Below, in pieces: positions 54,660 to 63,416 of a stretch of 64,000 bases of DNA; position 1 is the first letter of the stretch; each line of letters starts with the position of its first letter. Made by a program: the position numbers and the translations under genes. The stretch is from AP-15 sp963774345 (lineage in GTDB: Bacteria; Pseudomonadota; Alphaproteobacteria; ATCC43930; CGMCC-115725): NCBI GenBank assembly GCA_963774345.1, contig CAVZFB010000047.1:62001-126000 (forward strand), in the 5' to 3' direction. The notes under the pieces were generated by a model. That model saw only the letters and a program-made list of their open reading frames with translations, did not search any database and was not told the origin of the DNA.

Positions 54660-56462
54660 ATGACGCCACTCTCGCAAATCCGCAATTTCGCGATCATTGC
54701 GCATATCGACCACGGCAAGTCGACCTTGGCCGACCGGCTGATCCAGGCTTGCGGCGGGCTCGAGGCGCGCGAGATGCGCGAGCAAGTCCTCGACAACATG
54801 GAGCTTGAGCGCGAGCGCGGCATCACCATCAAGGCGCAGACCGTCCGGCTGCAATACGGCGCCAAGGACGGTCAGAGCTATGTCCTCAATCTGATGGACA
54901 CGCCGGGGCATGTCGATTTCGCCTATGAGGTCAGCCGCTCCTTGGCCGCCTGTGAGGGCTCGCTGCTGGTCGTCGATGCCAGCCAGGGAGTCGAGGCGCA
55001 GACCCTGGCCAATGTCTATCAGGCGATCGAGGCCGGGCACGAGATCGTCCCGGTGCTGAACAAGATCGACCTGCCGGCGGCCGAGCCCGAGCGGGTCAGG
55101 GCGCAAATCGAGGATGTGATCGGGCTCGACGCCGCCGATGCGGTGCTGATCTCGGCCAAGACCGGGCTCAACATCGAGGGCGTGCTCGAAGCCTTGGTGA
55201 CCCGGCTGCCGCAGCCCTCGGGCGACGCAACAGCGCCGCTCAAAGCGTTGCTGGTCGACAGCTGGTACGACCCGTACCTCGGCGTGGTGATCTTGGTGCG
55301 GGTCAAGGACGGCGCGCTGCAGGCCGGGCAAAAAATCCGGCTGATGGCCGCCAATGCGGTGCACGCCGTCGAGCGGGTCGGCGTCTTCACACCAAAGGGC
55401 GTTGCGGTCGATTCGCTCGGGCCGGGCGAAATCGGCTTCATCACCGCCGGCATCAAGACCGTCGCCGATTGCCGCGTCGGCGACACGATCACCGAAGATC
55501 GGCGCCCCGCCGCCGCGCCACTGCCTGGTTTCAAGCCGGTGCAGCCGGTCGTCTTCTGCGGCCTGTTCCCGACCGATGCTGCCGATTACGAGCGGCTGCG
55601 CGACAGCCTCGCCAAGCTGCGACTGAACGACGCCAGCTTCGAATACGAGCCCGAAACCTCGGTGGCGTTGGGCTTCGGCTTTCGCTGCGGCTTTCTCGGC
55701 CTCTTACATCTCGAAATCATCCAGGAGCGGCTGGCCCGCGAGTTCGACCTCGACCTGCTGGCGACGGCCCCCTCGGTCGTCTACCGCGTCCATCTGACCA
55801 ATGGTGCTATGCGCACTCTGCACAACCCGGCCGACATGCCCGATCCGGTGCGCATTGACCACATCGAGGAGCCGTGGATCAAGGCGACGATCTTGGTTCC
55901 CGACGCTTATCTCGGCCCGATTCTGGCGCTGTGCGAGGAGCGCCGCGGCGAGCAGGTCGACCTGACCTATGCCGGCAACCGAGCAATGCTGGTCTATCGC
56001 CTACCGTTGAACGAGGTTGTGTTCGATTTCTATGATCGTCTGAAATCGGTCAGTCGCGGCTATGCCAGCTTTGACTACCAGATCGACGATTACCGCGAGG
56101 GCGACCTCGTCTTGATGAACATCCTGGTCAATGGCGAGCCGGTCGACGCGCTGTCGGTCATCGTCCACCGCCACGAGGCCGAGCGCCGCGGGCGCGCCTT
56201 GTGCGAGCGGCTAAAGGATCTGATCCCTCGCCAACTCTTTCAGGTCGCGATCCAGGCAGCGCTCGGCGGCCGCATCATCGCCCGCGAGACGGTCAAGGCT
56301 CTGCGCAAGGACGTGCTCGCCAAATGCTACGGCGGCGACGTGACCCGCAAACGCAAGCTCCTCGAAAAGCAGAAAGAAGGCAAAAAGCGGATGCGCCAGT
56401 TCGGCAAGGTCGAAATCCCGCAATCCGCCTTCATTGCCGCCCTAAAAATGGGCGATAGCTGA
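54660..56462 (+). CDS. lepA: Elongation factor 4 (LepA)
   Basis: A 600-residue translational GTPase of standard length. G1 is AHIDHGKSTLADRL, G3 DTPGHVDF and G4 NKIDLP. The LepA-specific C-terminal domain ends in GGDVTRKRKLLEKQKEGKKR. LepA promotes back-translocation or repair of stalled ribosomes. Start at 54660 gives the conserved N-terminus (PLSQIRNFAIIAHID). It is complete and has no frame errors. Confidence 0.97.
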   Translation: MTPLSQIRNFAIIAHIDHGKSTLADRLIQACGGLEAREMREQVLDNMELERERGITIKAQTVRLQYGAKDGQSYVLNLMDTPGHVDFAYEVSRSLAACEGSLLVVDASQGVEAQTLANVYQAIEAGHEIVPVLNKIDLPAAEPERVRAQIEDVIGLDAADAVLISAKTGLNIEGVLEALVTRLPQPSGDATAPLKALLVDSWYDPYLGVVILVRVKDGALQAGQKIRLMAANAVHAVERVGVFTPKGVAVDSLGPGEIGFITAGIKTVADCRVGDTITEDRRPAAAPLPGFKPVQPVVFCGLFPTDAADYERLRDSLAKLRLNDASFEYEPETSVALGFGFRCGFLGLLHLEIIQERLAREFDLDLLATAPSVVYRVHLTNGAMRTLHNPADMPDPVRIDHIEEPWIKATILVPDAYLGPILALCEERRGEQVDLTYAGNRAMLVYRLPLNEVVFDFYDRLKSVSRGYASFDYQIDDYREGDLVLMNILVNGEPVDALSVIVHRHEAERRGRALCERLKDLIPRQLFQVAIQAALGGRIIARETVKALRKDVLAKCYGGDVTRKRKLLEKQKEGKKRMRQFGKVEIPQSAFIAALKMGDS

Positions 56463-56716
56463 GCCATTGCACTAACTTTGCTATAGAGAGCACTAGTACT
56501 GCGGAACGTCCAGCGGTTTATCTGGACATTCATACTCAATTGGGCATTGCCGTTGTGCAGCGCGCCCATTTTTGCGCCCGAGGTCGTGTTCGAAAATTTT
56601 CTCTCGTGTGACCTATCTCACACAGAGATTGGTCATCCTCGTGCTTTGATGCCTGATGGACGACGAAATATCTCAGCTCGGCTGAGGACCGCCGGTCCAT
56701 AAAATGGAGGCGTCAA

Positions 56717-57451
56717 ATGAGCTACCGCTTCGGAAAGCACCCGCCAAAGGTGGATTATCGCACGCTGAGGCTCAGAGATTATACTGCTAACCTCGCGGCG
56801 CCACCCGCTGCGGTCAATACGTTGGCGCGCGTCTACGATAAGTTGCAAACGTCAAACCCGGCGACACTGTTCCCAATGGACGGCAATGATACCATAGGAG
56901 ACTGCACGATCGCCGCTCTTGCACATGCCGTCACGACCTATCACGGGATGGTCGGCAAGAAGGACATAATGACCAAGAAGGCGGTGGTAAAGTTGTACTA
57001 CCATCTTACGGGTGGTGTAGATTCCGGTTTGAACGAGCTGGATGTGCTGAACTATTGGAAACAGCACAGTGTAGCCCGCGACAAGATCCTGGCGTTCGCC
57101 AGTATCGATCCGAAAAACCACACCCATATCCAGCAGGCGATCCAGATATTTGGCGGGGTCTATCTGGGGTTCCAGGTTCAAGAAAACTGTGTGCAGGAGT
57201 TTGACAACCATCAACCCTGGACGCCCGGGCCACTGACCAATGATGGCCATGCGGTCTTTGCCGTTGCCTACGATCAAGCGGGTGTGACCGTGCTGACCTG
57301 GGGGAACACACAGCAGGCCACCTGGGCCTGGTGGGATGAATGCGTCGATGAAGCGTATGCAATCCTGCCGCCGGAAGCGAAGAATGCCAACTTTGCACCG
57401 GGCTTTAACATCGCGCAGTTGGAAGCCGACCTCTCCGACGTGGCGGCCTGA
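56717..57451 (+). CDS. Papain-fold-like protein of unknown function
   Basis: A 244-residue cytosolic protein. It has a papain-like arrangement: a candidate nucleophile Cys63 in DTIGDCTIAALAHA, a later His in TNDGHAVFAVAYD and an Asn/Trp in VLTWGNTQQATWAWWDE. These match the order Cys-His-Asn of C1-type peptidases, but the family is unnamed to me. There is no propeptide or signal peptide. GGAGG precedes the ATG. Codon use is AT-richer than in neighbouring genes, which may mark horizontal acquisition. A strong GC hairpin follows the gene. Confidence 0.75.
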   Translation: MSYRFGKHPPKVDYRTLRLRDYTANLAAPPAAVNTLARVYDKLQTSNPATLFPMDGNDTIGDCTIAALAHAVTTYHGMVGKKDIMTKKAVVKLYYHLTGGVDSGLNELDVLNYWKQHSVARDKILAFASIDPKNHTHIQQAIQIFGGVYLGFQVQENCVQEFDNHQPWTPGPLTNDGHAVFAVAYDQAGVTVLTWGNTQQATWAWWDECVDEAYAILPPEAKNANFAPGFNIAQLEADLSDVAA

Positions 57452-57768
57452 TCCACAGGCGCTCATCCGAAACATCATGGATAGGCTGCAGCCCGCACTG
57501 CCGGGCTGCAGCCTCGGATGAGCCCCGACACACGGCTGAGAGCAAGGGGATCGAGGAACCAGAGTGCTGGTCTAAGGCCGGACCAAGCAGGTTCCTCGGC
57601 CTCTTGCCGCCCAACCGGGCTCCCCAACACGAGCCGCACGATCTCGTAGCGGCACAAGGTCAGCGCATTGAGGATGCCGTCGCCTGACGGCCGGGGTCTA
57701 GCGGCTGGTCCGCCACCCGCTGCCGTGTCATTCTCGGTCCAGCGCAACGCGAACGCCAGGAGCCCCCG
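57452..57768. other. Intergenic region with hairpin
   Basis: These 317 bases separate the papain-like gene from GST. The first part contains a perfect 13-base-pair hairpin (57483-57514). The rest has no recognised gene. The GST promoter should be in the second half. Confidence 0.5.
57483..57514. terminator. GC-rich hairpin, possible terminator without T-run
   Basis: AGGCTGCAGCCCG (57483-57495) pairs perfectly with CGGGCTGCAGCCT (57502-57514) around the loop CACTGC. No T-run follows, so it is not a standard intrinsic terminator. It could slow polymerase, stabilise the upstream mRNA, or bind a protein. Confidence 0.45.
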
Positions 57769-58485
57769 ATGATCGACCTCTACGCCATGGGCAGCCCAAA
57801 CGTCGTCAAGATCTACATCGCCCTTGAGGAGATGGGGCTGCCTTATACCGTGCACCCGGTCGACGTGTTCGGCGAGGCGCAGTTCGATCCCGAATTCCTA
57901 CGGCTCAACCCGCTCGCCAAGGTGCCGGTCATCACCGATCACGACGGTCCGGGCGGCCAGCCCTACACCCTCTTCGAATCGGGCGCGATCCTGCAATATC
58001 TGGCGGAGAAGACCGGCCAGTTCCTGCCCAAGGATCCGATCGGGCGCTTTGACGCGCTGCAGTGGATGATGGTGCAGATGACCTTGGTCGGCCCGATGTT
58101 CGGGCAGTTCGTCCATTTCATGCGCTTTGCCCCGAAGGGCAATGATTACGCGCTCGACCGCTATCGCACTCAGGCGCGCCGTGCTCTCGAAGCGCTCGAC
58201 ACCAGGCTCGACGTGGCGCCGTTCCTCGGCGGCGGCACCTACTCGATCGCCGATATCGCGACGTTCCCTTGGGCGCGCAATGTCGGCTCCTTGCTCGGCA
58301 AGCCGGCGGAAGCCGATTACTCGAAGCTGATGGCCTGGGTCGGAACCGTCGCCGCCCGGCCGGCGGTGGTGCGGGCGTTGGCAAAGGTCGACGAGGTGCG
58401 AACCAAGACAACGCAATTCGACAAGGCCGATGCCGAGGCGATGGATCGCCTGTTCGGCCGCGGCAAGCACGCCGCCGCGGCGTAA
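57769..58485 (+). CDS. Glutathione S-transferase family protein (YfcG/Ure2-like)
   Basis: A 238-residue cytosolic GST. The thioredoxin-like N-terminal domain begins MIDLYAMGSPNVVKIYIALE; the cis-proline is in AKVPVI and the glutathione site in LFESGAILQYLAEK. The C-terminal helical domain contains YSIADIATFPW, typical of the nu/YfcG class. Members show disulfide-bond reductase activity. AGGAG precedes the ATG at 57769. The following methyltransferase gene is 21 bases away and may be co-transcribed. Confidence 0.88.
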   Translation: MIDLYAMGSPNVVKIYIALEEMGLPYTVHPVDVFGEAQFDPEFLRLNPLAKVPVITDHDGPGGQPYTLFESGAILQYLAEKTGQFLPKDPIGRFDALQWMMVQMTLVGPMFGQFVHFMRFAPKGNDYALDRYRTQARRALEALDTRLDVAPFLGGGTYSIADIATFPWARNVGSLLGKPAEADYSKLMAWVGTVAARPAVVRALAKVDEVRTKTTQFDKADAEAMDRLFGRGKHAAAA

Positions 58486-58506
58486 CTTCGCTCGGGCCAG
58501 ACCGCG

Positions 58507-59145
58507 ATGAGTGAAGATCTACCCGGGCTGTCGCCGGGCGCCTTCGCCAAGTTAGACGCCGAGGAAGACGAAATCTTTTACGAGCCGGCGCGGCTCGTCT
58601 GCCATATCGACGACGGCGCCATCGCCGCATTGACCGAATTCTACCGCAAGACTCTGCCGGCGGGCGGCGTATTGCTCGACCTGATGTCGAGCTGGGTCAG
58701 TCATTTGCCGCCCGAAATCGCATATTCCGAGATAATCGGCCACGGCATGAACGCCGAGGAGCTCGCCGCCAACCCGCGCTTCAGTGGCTGGTTCGTGCAG
58801 AACCTCAACCGCGATCCGATCCTGCCGCTGTCGGGCGCCAGCATCGATGCGGCGATGATCTGCGTCTCTATCCAGTATCTGCAGCAGCCGGTTGAGGTCC
58901 TCCGGGACGTCGCCCGCGTGCTCCGCCCCGGGGCGCCATTGGTGATCGGCTTCTCTAACCGCTGCTTCTGGACCAAGGCGGTGGCGATCTGGCGGGCGCT
59001 AGACGACACGGGTCACGCCAAACTCATAGAGCATTACCTGCGCCACGCCGGCTTTGCCGAAATCGAGACCCACCGGTTGGCGGAATGGGTCGAGGACGAG
59101 AGCGATCCGATGACTGCCGTGGTCGGCCGAGCTCCCTCGATGTAA
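58507..59145 (+). CDS. SAM-dependent methyltransferase-like protein
   Basis: A 212-residue protein of the Methyltransf_11 type. The central region DAAMICVSIQYLQQPVEVLR matches post-II motifs and the segment RVLRPGAPLVIGFSNRCFW is typical of the last strands. Motif I is degenerate: VLLDLMSSWVSHLP replaces the usual Gly-rich loop, so SAM binding may be altered. Acceptor unknown. It lies between GST and the LLM gene on the same strand. Confidence 0.8.
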   Translation: MSEDLPGLSPGAFAKLDAEEDEIFYEPARLVCHIDDGAIAALTEFYRKTLPAGGVLLDLMSSWVSHLPPEIAYSEIIGHGMNAEELAANPRFSGWFVQNLNRDPILPLSGASIDAAMICVSIQYLQQPVEVLRDVARVLRPGAPLVIGFSNRCFWTKAVAIWRALDDTGHAKLIEHYLRHAGFAEIETHRLAEWVEDESDPMTAVVGRAPSM

Positions 59146-59182
59146 TTTTACCGCAGGCGATACTGAACCGGGGAGATGACGG

Positions 59183-60076
59183 ATGGAACTGGGCACCTTG
59201 CTGCCGTGGAGCGACATCGGCGGCGATCCGGCGGTGATACGCGAATACGCGCAGGCGGCCGAATCGATTGGCTACGATTTCCTCGAGGCGCCGGACCATG
59301 TGCTCGGCGTTAACGCCGCCAGCCGGCCGGGCTGGGACCGCAACGATAACAACGATCTGTTTCACGACCCGTTCGTGCTGTTCGGGTTTCTCGCCGGCTG
59401 CACGTCGAAACTGGGCTTTTCGACCGGCGTGTTGATCCTGCCGCAGCGCCAGACGGTGCTCGTCGCCAAGCAGGCGGCCTGTCTCGACGTATTGTCGGGC
59501 GGCCGGTTTCGGCTCGGCATCGGGGTCGGCTGGAACGAGGTCGAATTCACCGGCCTCAACGAGAATTTCCACAATCGCGGCCGCCGCTCCGAGGAGCAGG
59601 TGCAGGTTATGCAGAAATTGTGGGCCGAGCCGCATGTCAGCTTCAAAGGCCGCTGGCACACGATCGAGGATGCCGGCATCAACCCGCGGCCCGCATCGGG
59701 CAAGGTGCCGGTGTGGTTTGGCGGGCATCACGAGCGCACGTTGGAGCGCATTGCGAAATTCGGCGATGGCTGGATGCCGAACGCCTATTCGCCAGGGTTC
59801 GAGGCGACGGAAGTGCTGGGCCGGCTGCGTCATCTGACCGAGACCGCCGGCCGGGATCCGGCGCAAGTCGGAATCGAGGCCTGGGTGTCGATGGGCACCG
59901 GCAACGAAGCTGATTGGGCCAAGGAAACCCGCTTCTGGAAAGCCGCCGGCGCGTCTCATATCTGCCTGACGACAACCTTCAACCGCCGCCACCACAAGCG
60001 CATTTCCGGCCACAAGCTCTCCGACCACCTCGCCGCGCTGCGCCGCTACCACAGCGCTGTCGCCGACGCCCTCTGA
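59183..60076 (+). CDS. LLM-class F420-dependent oxidoreductase
   Basis: A 297-residue luciferase-fold protein of the F420-type subgroup. Signature segments are LDVLSGGRFRLGIGVGWNEV, RRSEEQVQVMQKLW and VPVWFGGHHERTLERIAKFG. This subgroup is abundant in alphaproteobacteria although many lack F420, so FMN is equally possible. It follows the methyltransferase by 37 bases. The substrate is unknown. Confidence 0.87.
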   Translation: MELGTLLPWSDIGGDPAVIREYAQAAESIGYDFLEAPDHVLGVNAASRPGWDRNDNNDLFHDPFVLFGFLAGCTSKLGFSTGVLILPQRQTVLVAKQAACLDVLSGGRFRLGIGVGWNEVEFTGLNENFHNRGRRSEEQVQVMQKLWAEPHVSFKGRWHTIEDAGINPRPASGKVPVWFGGHHERTLERIAKFGDGWMPNAYSPGFEATEVLGRLRHLTETAGRDPAQVGIEAWVSMGTGNEADWAKETRFWKAAGASHICLTTTFNRRHHKRISGHKLSDHLAALRRYHSAVADAL

Positions 60077-60218
60077 GTGACGATAGGGGGTAAGGTAGTG
60101 CGCTTGATTTTGGGTTGGCGGCGATCCGCGTAGTCGTCAATACAGCGTCAGGACCAAGTTGACGAGTTTTTGACTATCGGTCCGGTTAGTTTTGCCTCGC
60201 GCGAGCGGCGGGGCGGTG

Positions 60219-61193
60219 ATGGCGGATGCGGCGATCGCGGGCGGCTGGCTTGGCGCGGCGCCGGTCTGGCGGTTGTTCCGAGCCGCCGCCGAAGCCTATG
60301 CGAGCGAAGGCGAGCGACGCCTGCTGTGGCTGCCGGTCTTTTTCGGCGCCGGGATCGGCGTTTACTTCGCGCTGACGGTCGAGCCGCCGCTGTGGCTCGG
60401 CGTCGGCGCTACGATCGCGGCCGGCGGCCTGACTTTTGCCCTACACCGGCGCCCGTTGCAATGCGAGGCGACGCTGGCGCTGACCTTGTTCTGCGCCGGC
60501 TTTGCCCTGATCGGCGAGACCACTTGGGAGCGCCAGGCGCCGATGCTGCAACGGCGCCTCGGGCCGGTCTCGTTTACCGGGCGGGTCATTGATATCAACT
60601 CGCTCGACCGAGGGTGGCGGGTGATCGTCGCTCCCGATGCGCTGCCGGGGCTCGATCCCGGCGAGCAGCCGCGGCGGCTGCGCGTGCACATCGCCGCGAC
60701 GAGCGACCTGCTCGCCCCCGGCGATCGCGTCAGCATGCGTGCAGTGCTCTATCCGGTGCCGGGCCAGATCGTGCCGGGCGGACATGACATGCAGCGCGAG
60801 GCCTATTTCGCCCGAATTGGCGGCGTCGGCTATACCTATGGCCCCGCACATCGCGCCACCGACGCAGACGATGGGTCAGGCGGCGGCTGGCGCGAGGATC
60901 TGCGGCATCTGCGCACCGGGATGTCGCGCCGGATCATCGCCGTGTTGCCTGGCTCGACCGGCGGCGTCGCTTCGGCGCTGATCACCGGCAAACGCGGCGC
61001 GATCTCGGAGGAGGTCAAGCAGGCATTCCGCCAGTCGGGCCTGCAACATCTGCTGGCCATTGCCGGCTTGCACCTGGGCCTCGTCGGCGGCTTCGTTTTT
61101 TTCGCCGTGCGCGGCGGCCTGGCGCTGATTCCCTGGGTAGCATTGCGTTACCCGATCAAGAAGATCGCCGCCTTATGCTATTTAACTGTTTGA
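60219..61193 (+). CDS. comEC: ComEC/Rec2 competence protein, truncated by integrated element
   Basis: The first 324 residues of a ComEC DNA-uptake channel; the family is usually about 700-800 long. The N-terminal hydrophobic segments and OB-like DUF4131 domain (RRLRVHIAATSDLLAPGDRV) are present. The competence core begins LQHLLAIAGLHLGLVGGFVF. After RYPIKKIAALCYL the sequence leaves the family and stops at 61193. The integrase gene starts its 3' end 48 bases beyond. The channel helices and the C-terminal MBL-like domain are lost in this piece, so uptake function is likely abolished. Confidence 0.87.
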   Translation: MADAAIAGGWLGAAPVWRLFRAAAEAYASEGERRLLWLPVFFGAGIGVYFALTVEPPLWLGVGATIAAGGLTFALHRRPLQCEATLALTLFCAGFALIGETTWERQAPMLQRRLGPVSFTGRVIDINSLDRGWRVIVAPDALPGLDPGEQPRRLRVHIAATSDLLAPGDRVSMRAVLYPVPGQIVPGGHDMQREAYFARIGGVGYTYGPAHRATDADDGSGGGWREDLRHLRTGMSRRIIAVLPGSTGGVASALITGKRGAISEEVKQAFRQSGLQHLLAIAGLHLGLVGGFVFFAVRGGLALIPWVALRYPIKKIAALCYLTV

Positions 61194-61241
61194 ATTAACA
61201 GATATTTTCACGTCTTACGCGGGCGCATGCTACCGAGTTTG
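61165..61241. mobile_element. Element-chromosome junction (attachment site region) in comEC
   Basis: comEC homology ends around the codons for KKIAALC (about 61160-61180), where an AT-rich stretch (TTTAACTGTTTGAATTAACA) follows and the integrase begins at 61242. The attachment core should lie here, but the other end of the element is outside the window, so the repeated core cannot be defined. Confidence 0.6.
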
Positions 61242-62414
61242 CTACCGAACCGGCTTTTTCGCGGGTCGAAGAGCCATATCTATCTTGGCCGCAGCGTCTT
61301 CCTGCATCGTCGCCGTCACGTGGCTGTACAAGTCCAATGTCAGCACCACGGTTGAATGGCCGAGCCTCTCTTGCGCGATACGGGGATGGACGCCGGCAAG
61401 TAGCAGTTGGGTTGCATGGGTGTGTCTTAGATCGTGGAACCGCACCCGCGGTAGATCGCCTAAGCGCCCGATAAGCCGGGTAAAGAGATGCGTAAGGGCG
61501 ACAGGCTGTAGCGGCTCGCCATCGGCCCGAGCGCAGACCAACGTGTTGGCCGTTTGTCGGATGCCGAGTATCAACAGGCTTTCGGCTTGCTCACGCTTCA
61601 ACCGACGTAGTTCGCCGACCGCGAATGTCGGGAGAGTGACAGTACGGCCCCGATCGTTCTTCGGCGCTTTGAAGCGGAGCCCGGCTGCTGTTTGTTCCAA
61701 GCTCTCGACGATACGTATTGCCCCGCGGTCGAGATCGACATTTCGCCAACGAAGCGCGAGTGCTTCGCCGCGCCGCGCGCCGGTGGCGAGCGCGATTAGG
61801 ACCGGCGGATAAAGAGGCGTTCCTCGCGCGGTATCGATCAGCACCGTCGATTGCTCGGCCGTCAACGTCACCATCTCTCGCGGCTCGACTTTAGGAAGGC
61901 GGCGTTTGAAGATCTCCGTCGGGTTCCGGGCGATAAGCTGTTGCTCGACGGCGCGGCTGAGAGCAGTCGCAAGGACACGGTGTAGTTGCCGTCGGCTCCG
62001 CGGCGCGAGCCCGCCCGGTCTGCCATCGCGCCGGCCAGTGCTTGCTAAGCTGTTGTAGAAGTCCTGGATATGGACCGGCGCGAGCTTCGTGAGTTGGAGG
62101 TTGCCCAGCGCCGGGATCAAGTGCCGATTGACGATTGCAGCATAGCGATCATAGCTCCGCGAAGCGACTTCGTGGCGCACCGTGGCGAGCCAGGTCGCGA
62201 GCCAGTGCCGTACGGTGACTCGGTTCGGATCGACGTGCTCGCCGGTATCGACGGCCCGCATCAATCGGCGAAGTTCGCGCTCGGCATCCCTCCGGCTACC
62301 GCGCACAGTCGCGGTCGCGATCTTTCGCTTGCCAGTGGCAGGATCGCTCCGGAGGCCATAACGCAACTCGAACGCACCCGGGGAGCGCTCGCGGATATGC
62401 CCGGTCCTACGCAT
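61242..62414 (-). CDS. int: Tyrosine-type site-specific integrase
   Basis: A 390-residue phage-type integrase. After an arm-binding/SAM-like region (VTVRHWLATWLATVRHEV), the catalytic domain shows Arg214 (TGARRGEALALRW), Lys252 (APKNDRG), His327-x-x-Arg330 (FHDLRHTHAT), His353 (LGHST) and Tyr363 (LDLYSHV). All residues of the active site are present. Its 3' end abuts the comEC junction, the normal place for an integrase. The zinc-finger gene stops three bases upstream of its start, so the two form an operon. Confidence 0.95.
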   Translation of the reverse strand: MRRTGHIRERSPGAFELRYGLRSDPATGKRKIATATVRGSRRDAERELRRLMRAVDTGEHVDPNRVTVRHWLATWLATVRHEVASRSYDRYAAIVNRHLIPALGNLQLTKLAPVHIQDFYNSLASTGRRDGRPGGLAPRSRRQLHRVLATALSRAVEQQLIARNPTEIFKRRLPKVEPREMVTLTAEQSTVLIDTARGTPLYPPVLIALATGARRGEALALRWRNVDLDRGAIRIVESLEQTAAGLRFKAPKNDRGRTVTLPTFAVGELRRLKREQAESLLILGIRQTANTLVCARADGEPLQPVALTHLFTRLIGRLGDLPRVRFHDLRHTHATQLLLAGVHPRIAQERLGHSTVVLTLDLYSHVTATMQEDAAAKIDMALRPAKKPVR

Positions 62415-62417
62415 GAT

Positions 62418-63122
62418 TTATCTCCCTCGGCGTCGTTTCAGGCTGTTGAACAGAATTTGGTGCTCGGGCGAGCAGAACTCTGCATCACCTCGTCGCGGTG
62501 CACTGGGGCCTGCGGTGAAAATCTCGCCGCATTGGCGGCACTCCTGGGCGCGGACACCGCTTGAGAGCCCATAGGCAAGCTGCATCCATAGCGCGTCGAG
62601 AAGGTTGCGCGGCGAAAACCGCAACCTCGGCACCTTGGTTTTTTTGTCCCAGATGACGGCGGCATTCATGCCGGATAGCGGTATTCCCTCGACGCCGACA
62701 ATTTCCGCCATGAGGTGCCTGCCGTTAGCAGCTTCGATGAAGCGGCGCATGGCTTGAGCGTGCTCGATCACCCCTGGCACGGGCTCAGCCCCCGTGAGCA
62801 CTGCCGTCGTCGTGAGAGGCCCGTACCGATTGACAAAATCCAGCACGCCCGCCGGGCTACTCGCGGCGCTGGTGAAAGTCGCGAATAGGCTGCCGCCCCT
62901 TGGCCCGTTTAGCGGCCGGATTTTTCCCAGACGTCCGGAGCGGCCTACTACGCGTTGGGGTTGGGCGGCCCCCCCGCTCCTCAGTAGCCCTGGTGGCTGC
63001 GGCCCCCATTCCGGGTGAACCGGACGAATGAAGGCCTGCGCGGGCCGTTCGGGCTCGGCATCGGCGAGCCTGTAACCCTCAAGGTCTCGCTGCCATTCAA
63101 AATCAATCAGAAGCTGGGCCAC
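62418..63122 (-). CDS. Zinc-finger protein of integrative element, unknown function
   Basis: A 234-residue protein that ends in a zinc-binding module: ECRQCGEIFTAG followed by FCSPEHQILFNSLKRRRGR (C-x2-C ... C-x4-H). The same C-terminal arrangement occurs in CGNR-like and other treble-clef fingers of mobile elements. The N-terminal half (LDFVNRYGPLTTTAVL) suggests an ABATE/CGNR-type regulator, with low certainty. It is upstream of int in a two-gene operon and could control it. Confidence 0.75.
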   Translation of the reverse strand: MAQLLIDFEWQRDLEGYRLADAEPERPAQAFIRPVHPEWGPQPPGLLRSGGAAQPQRVVGRSGRLGKIRPLNGPRGGSLFATFTSAASSPAGVLDFVNRYGPLTTTAVLTGAEPVPGVIEHAQAMRRFIEAANGRHLMAEIVGVEGIPLSGMNAAVIWDKKTKVPRLRFSPRNLLDALWMQLAYGLSSGVRAQECRQCGEIFTAGPSAPRRGDAEFCSPEHQILFNSLKRRRGR

Positions 63123-63221
63123 AGCTCGCCCGTGGTATCCCGTGTTAAATAGAAATCATAATTAGCACGGATCGCGATGGCAAGGGTAATCTCGTGCCAA
63201 CTGAGACTGACGAGGGAAGTT

Positions 63222-63416
63222 ATGGAACAGGATCAGAAGCCGACGATGAGCGTCCCCGAGGCGGGGCAGCGTTATTTCGGCCTCGGGCGCAATGCGAGCT
63301 ATGCCGCCGCGGCTCGCGGTGATCTCCCGACGATCAAGGTTGGCGGACGCATTTTCGTGTCGGTTGTGGCACTTGAGCGTAGGCTGGCCGAAGCCGGGGG
63401 AGGCGCGGCCCCGTGA
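63222..63416 (+). CDS. Excisionase-like DNA-binding protein
   Basis: A 64-residue protein with a MerR/HTH_17-type winged helix: MSVPEAGQRYFGLGRNASYA, then PTIKVGGRIFVSVVALERRL. Small proteins of this type act as excisionases or AlpA-like activators of integrases. AGGGA precedes the ATG at 63222. It is divergent from the integrase operon and overlaps the primase start (GTGA), so it leads a second operon of the element. Confidence 0.85.
   Translation: MEQDQKPTMSVPEAGQRYFGLGRNASYAAAARGDLPTIKVGGRIFVSVVALERRLAEAGGGAAP

Noticed and set aside
57483..57514. A standard intrinsic terminator
   Set aside because: The stem is perfect, but no T-run follows on either strand, so only a possible terminator is reported.
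61100..61260. A tRNA gene as integration target for the element
   Set aside because: No cloverleaf sequence is present near the integrase. The host sequence at the junction is comEC coding sequence.
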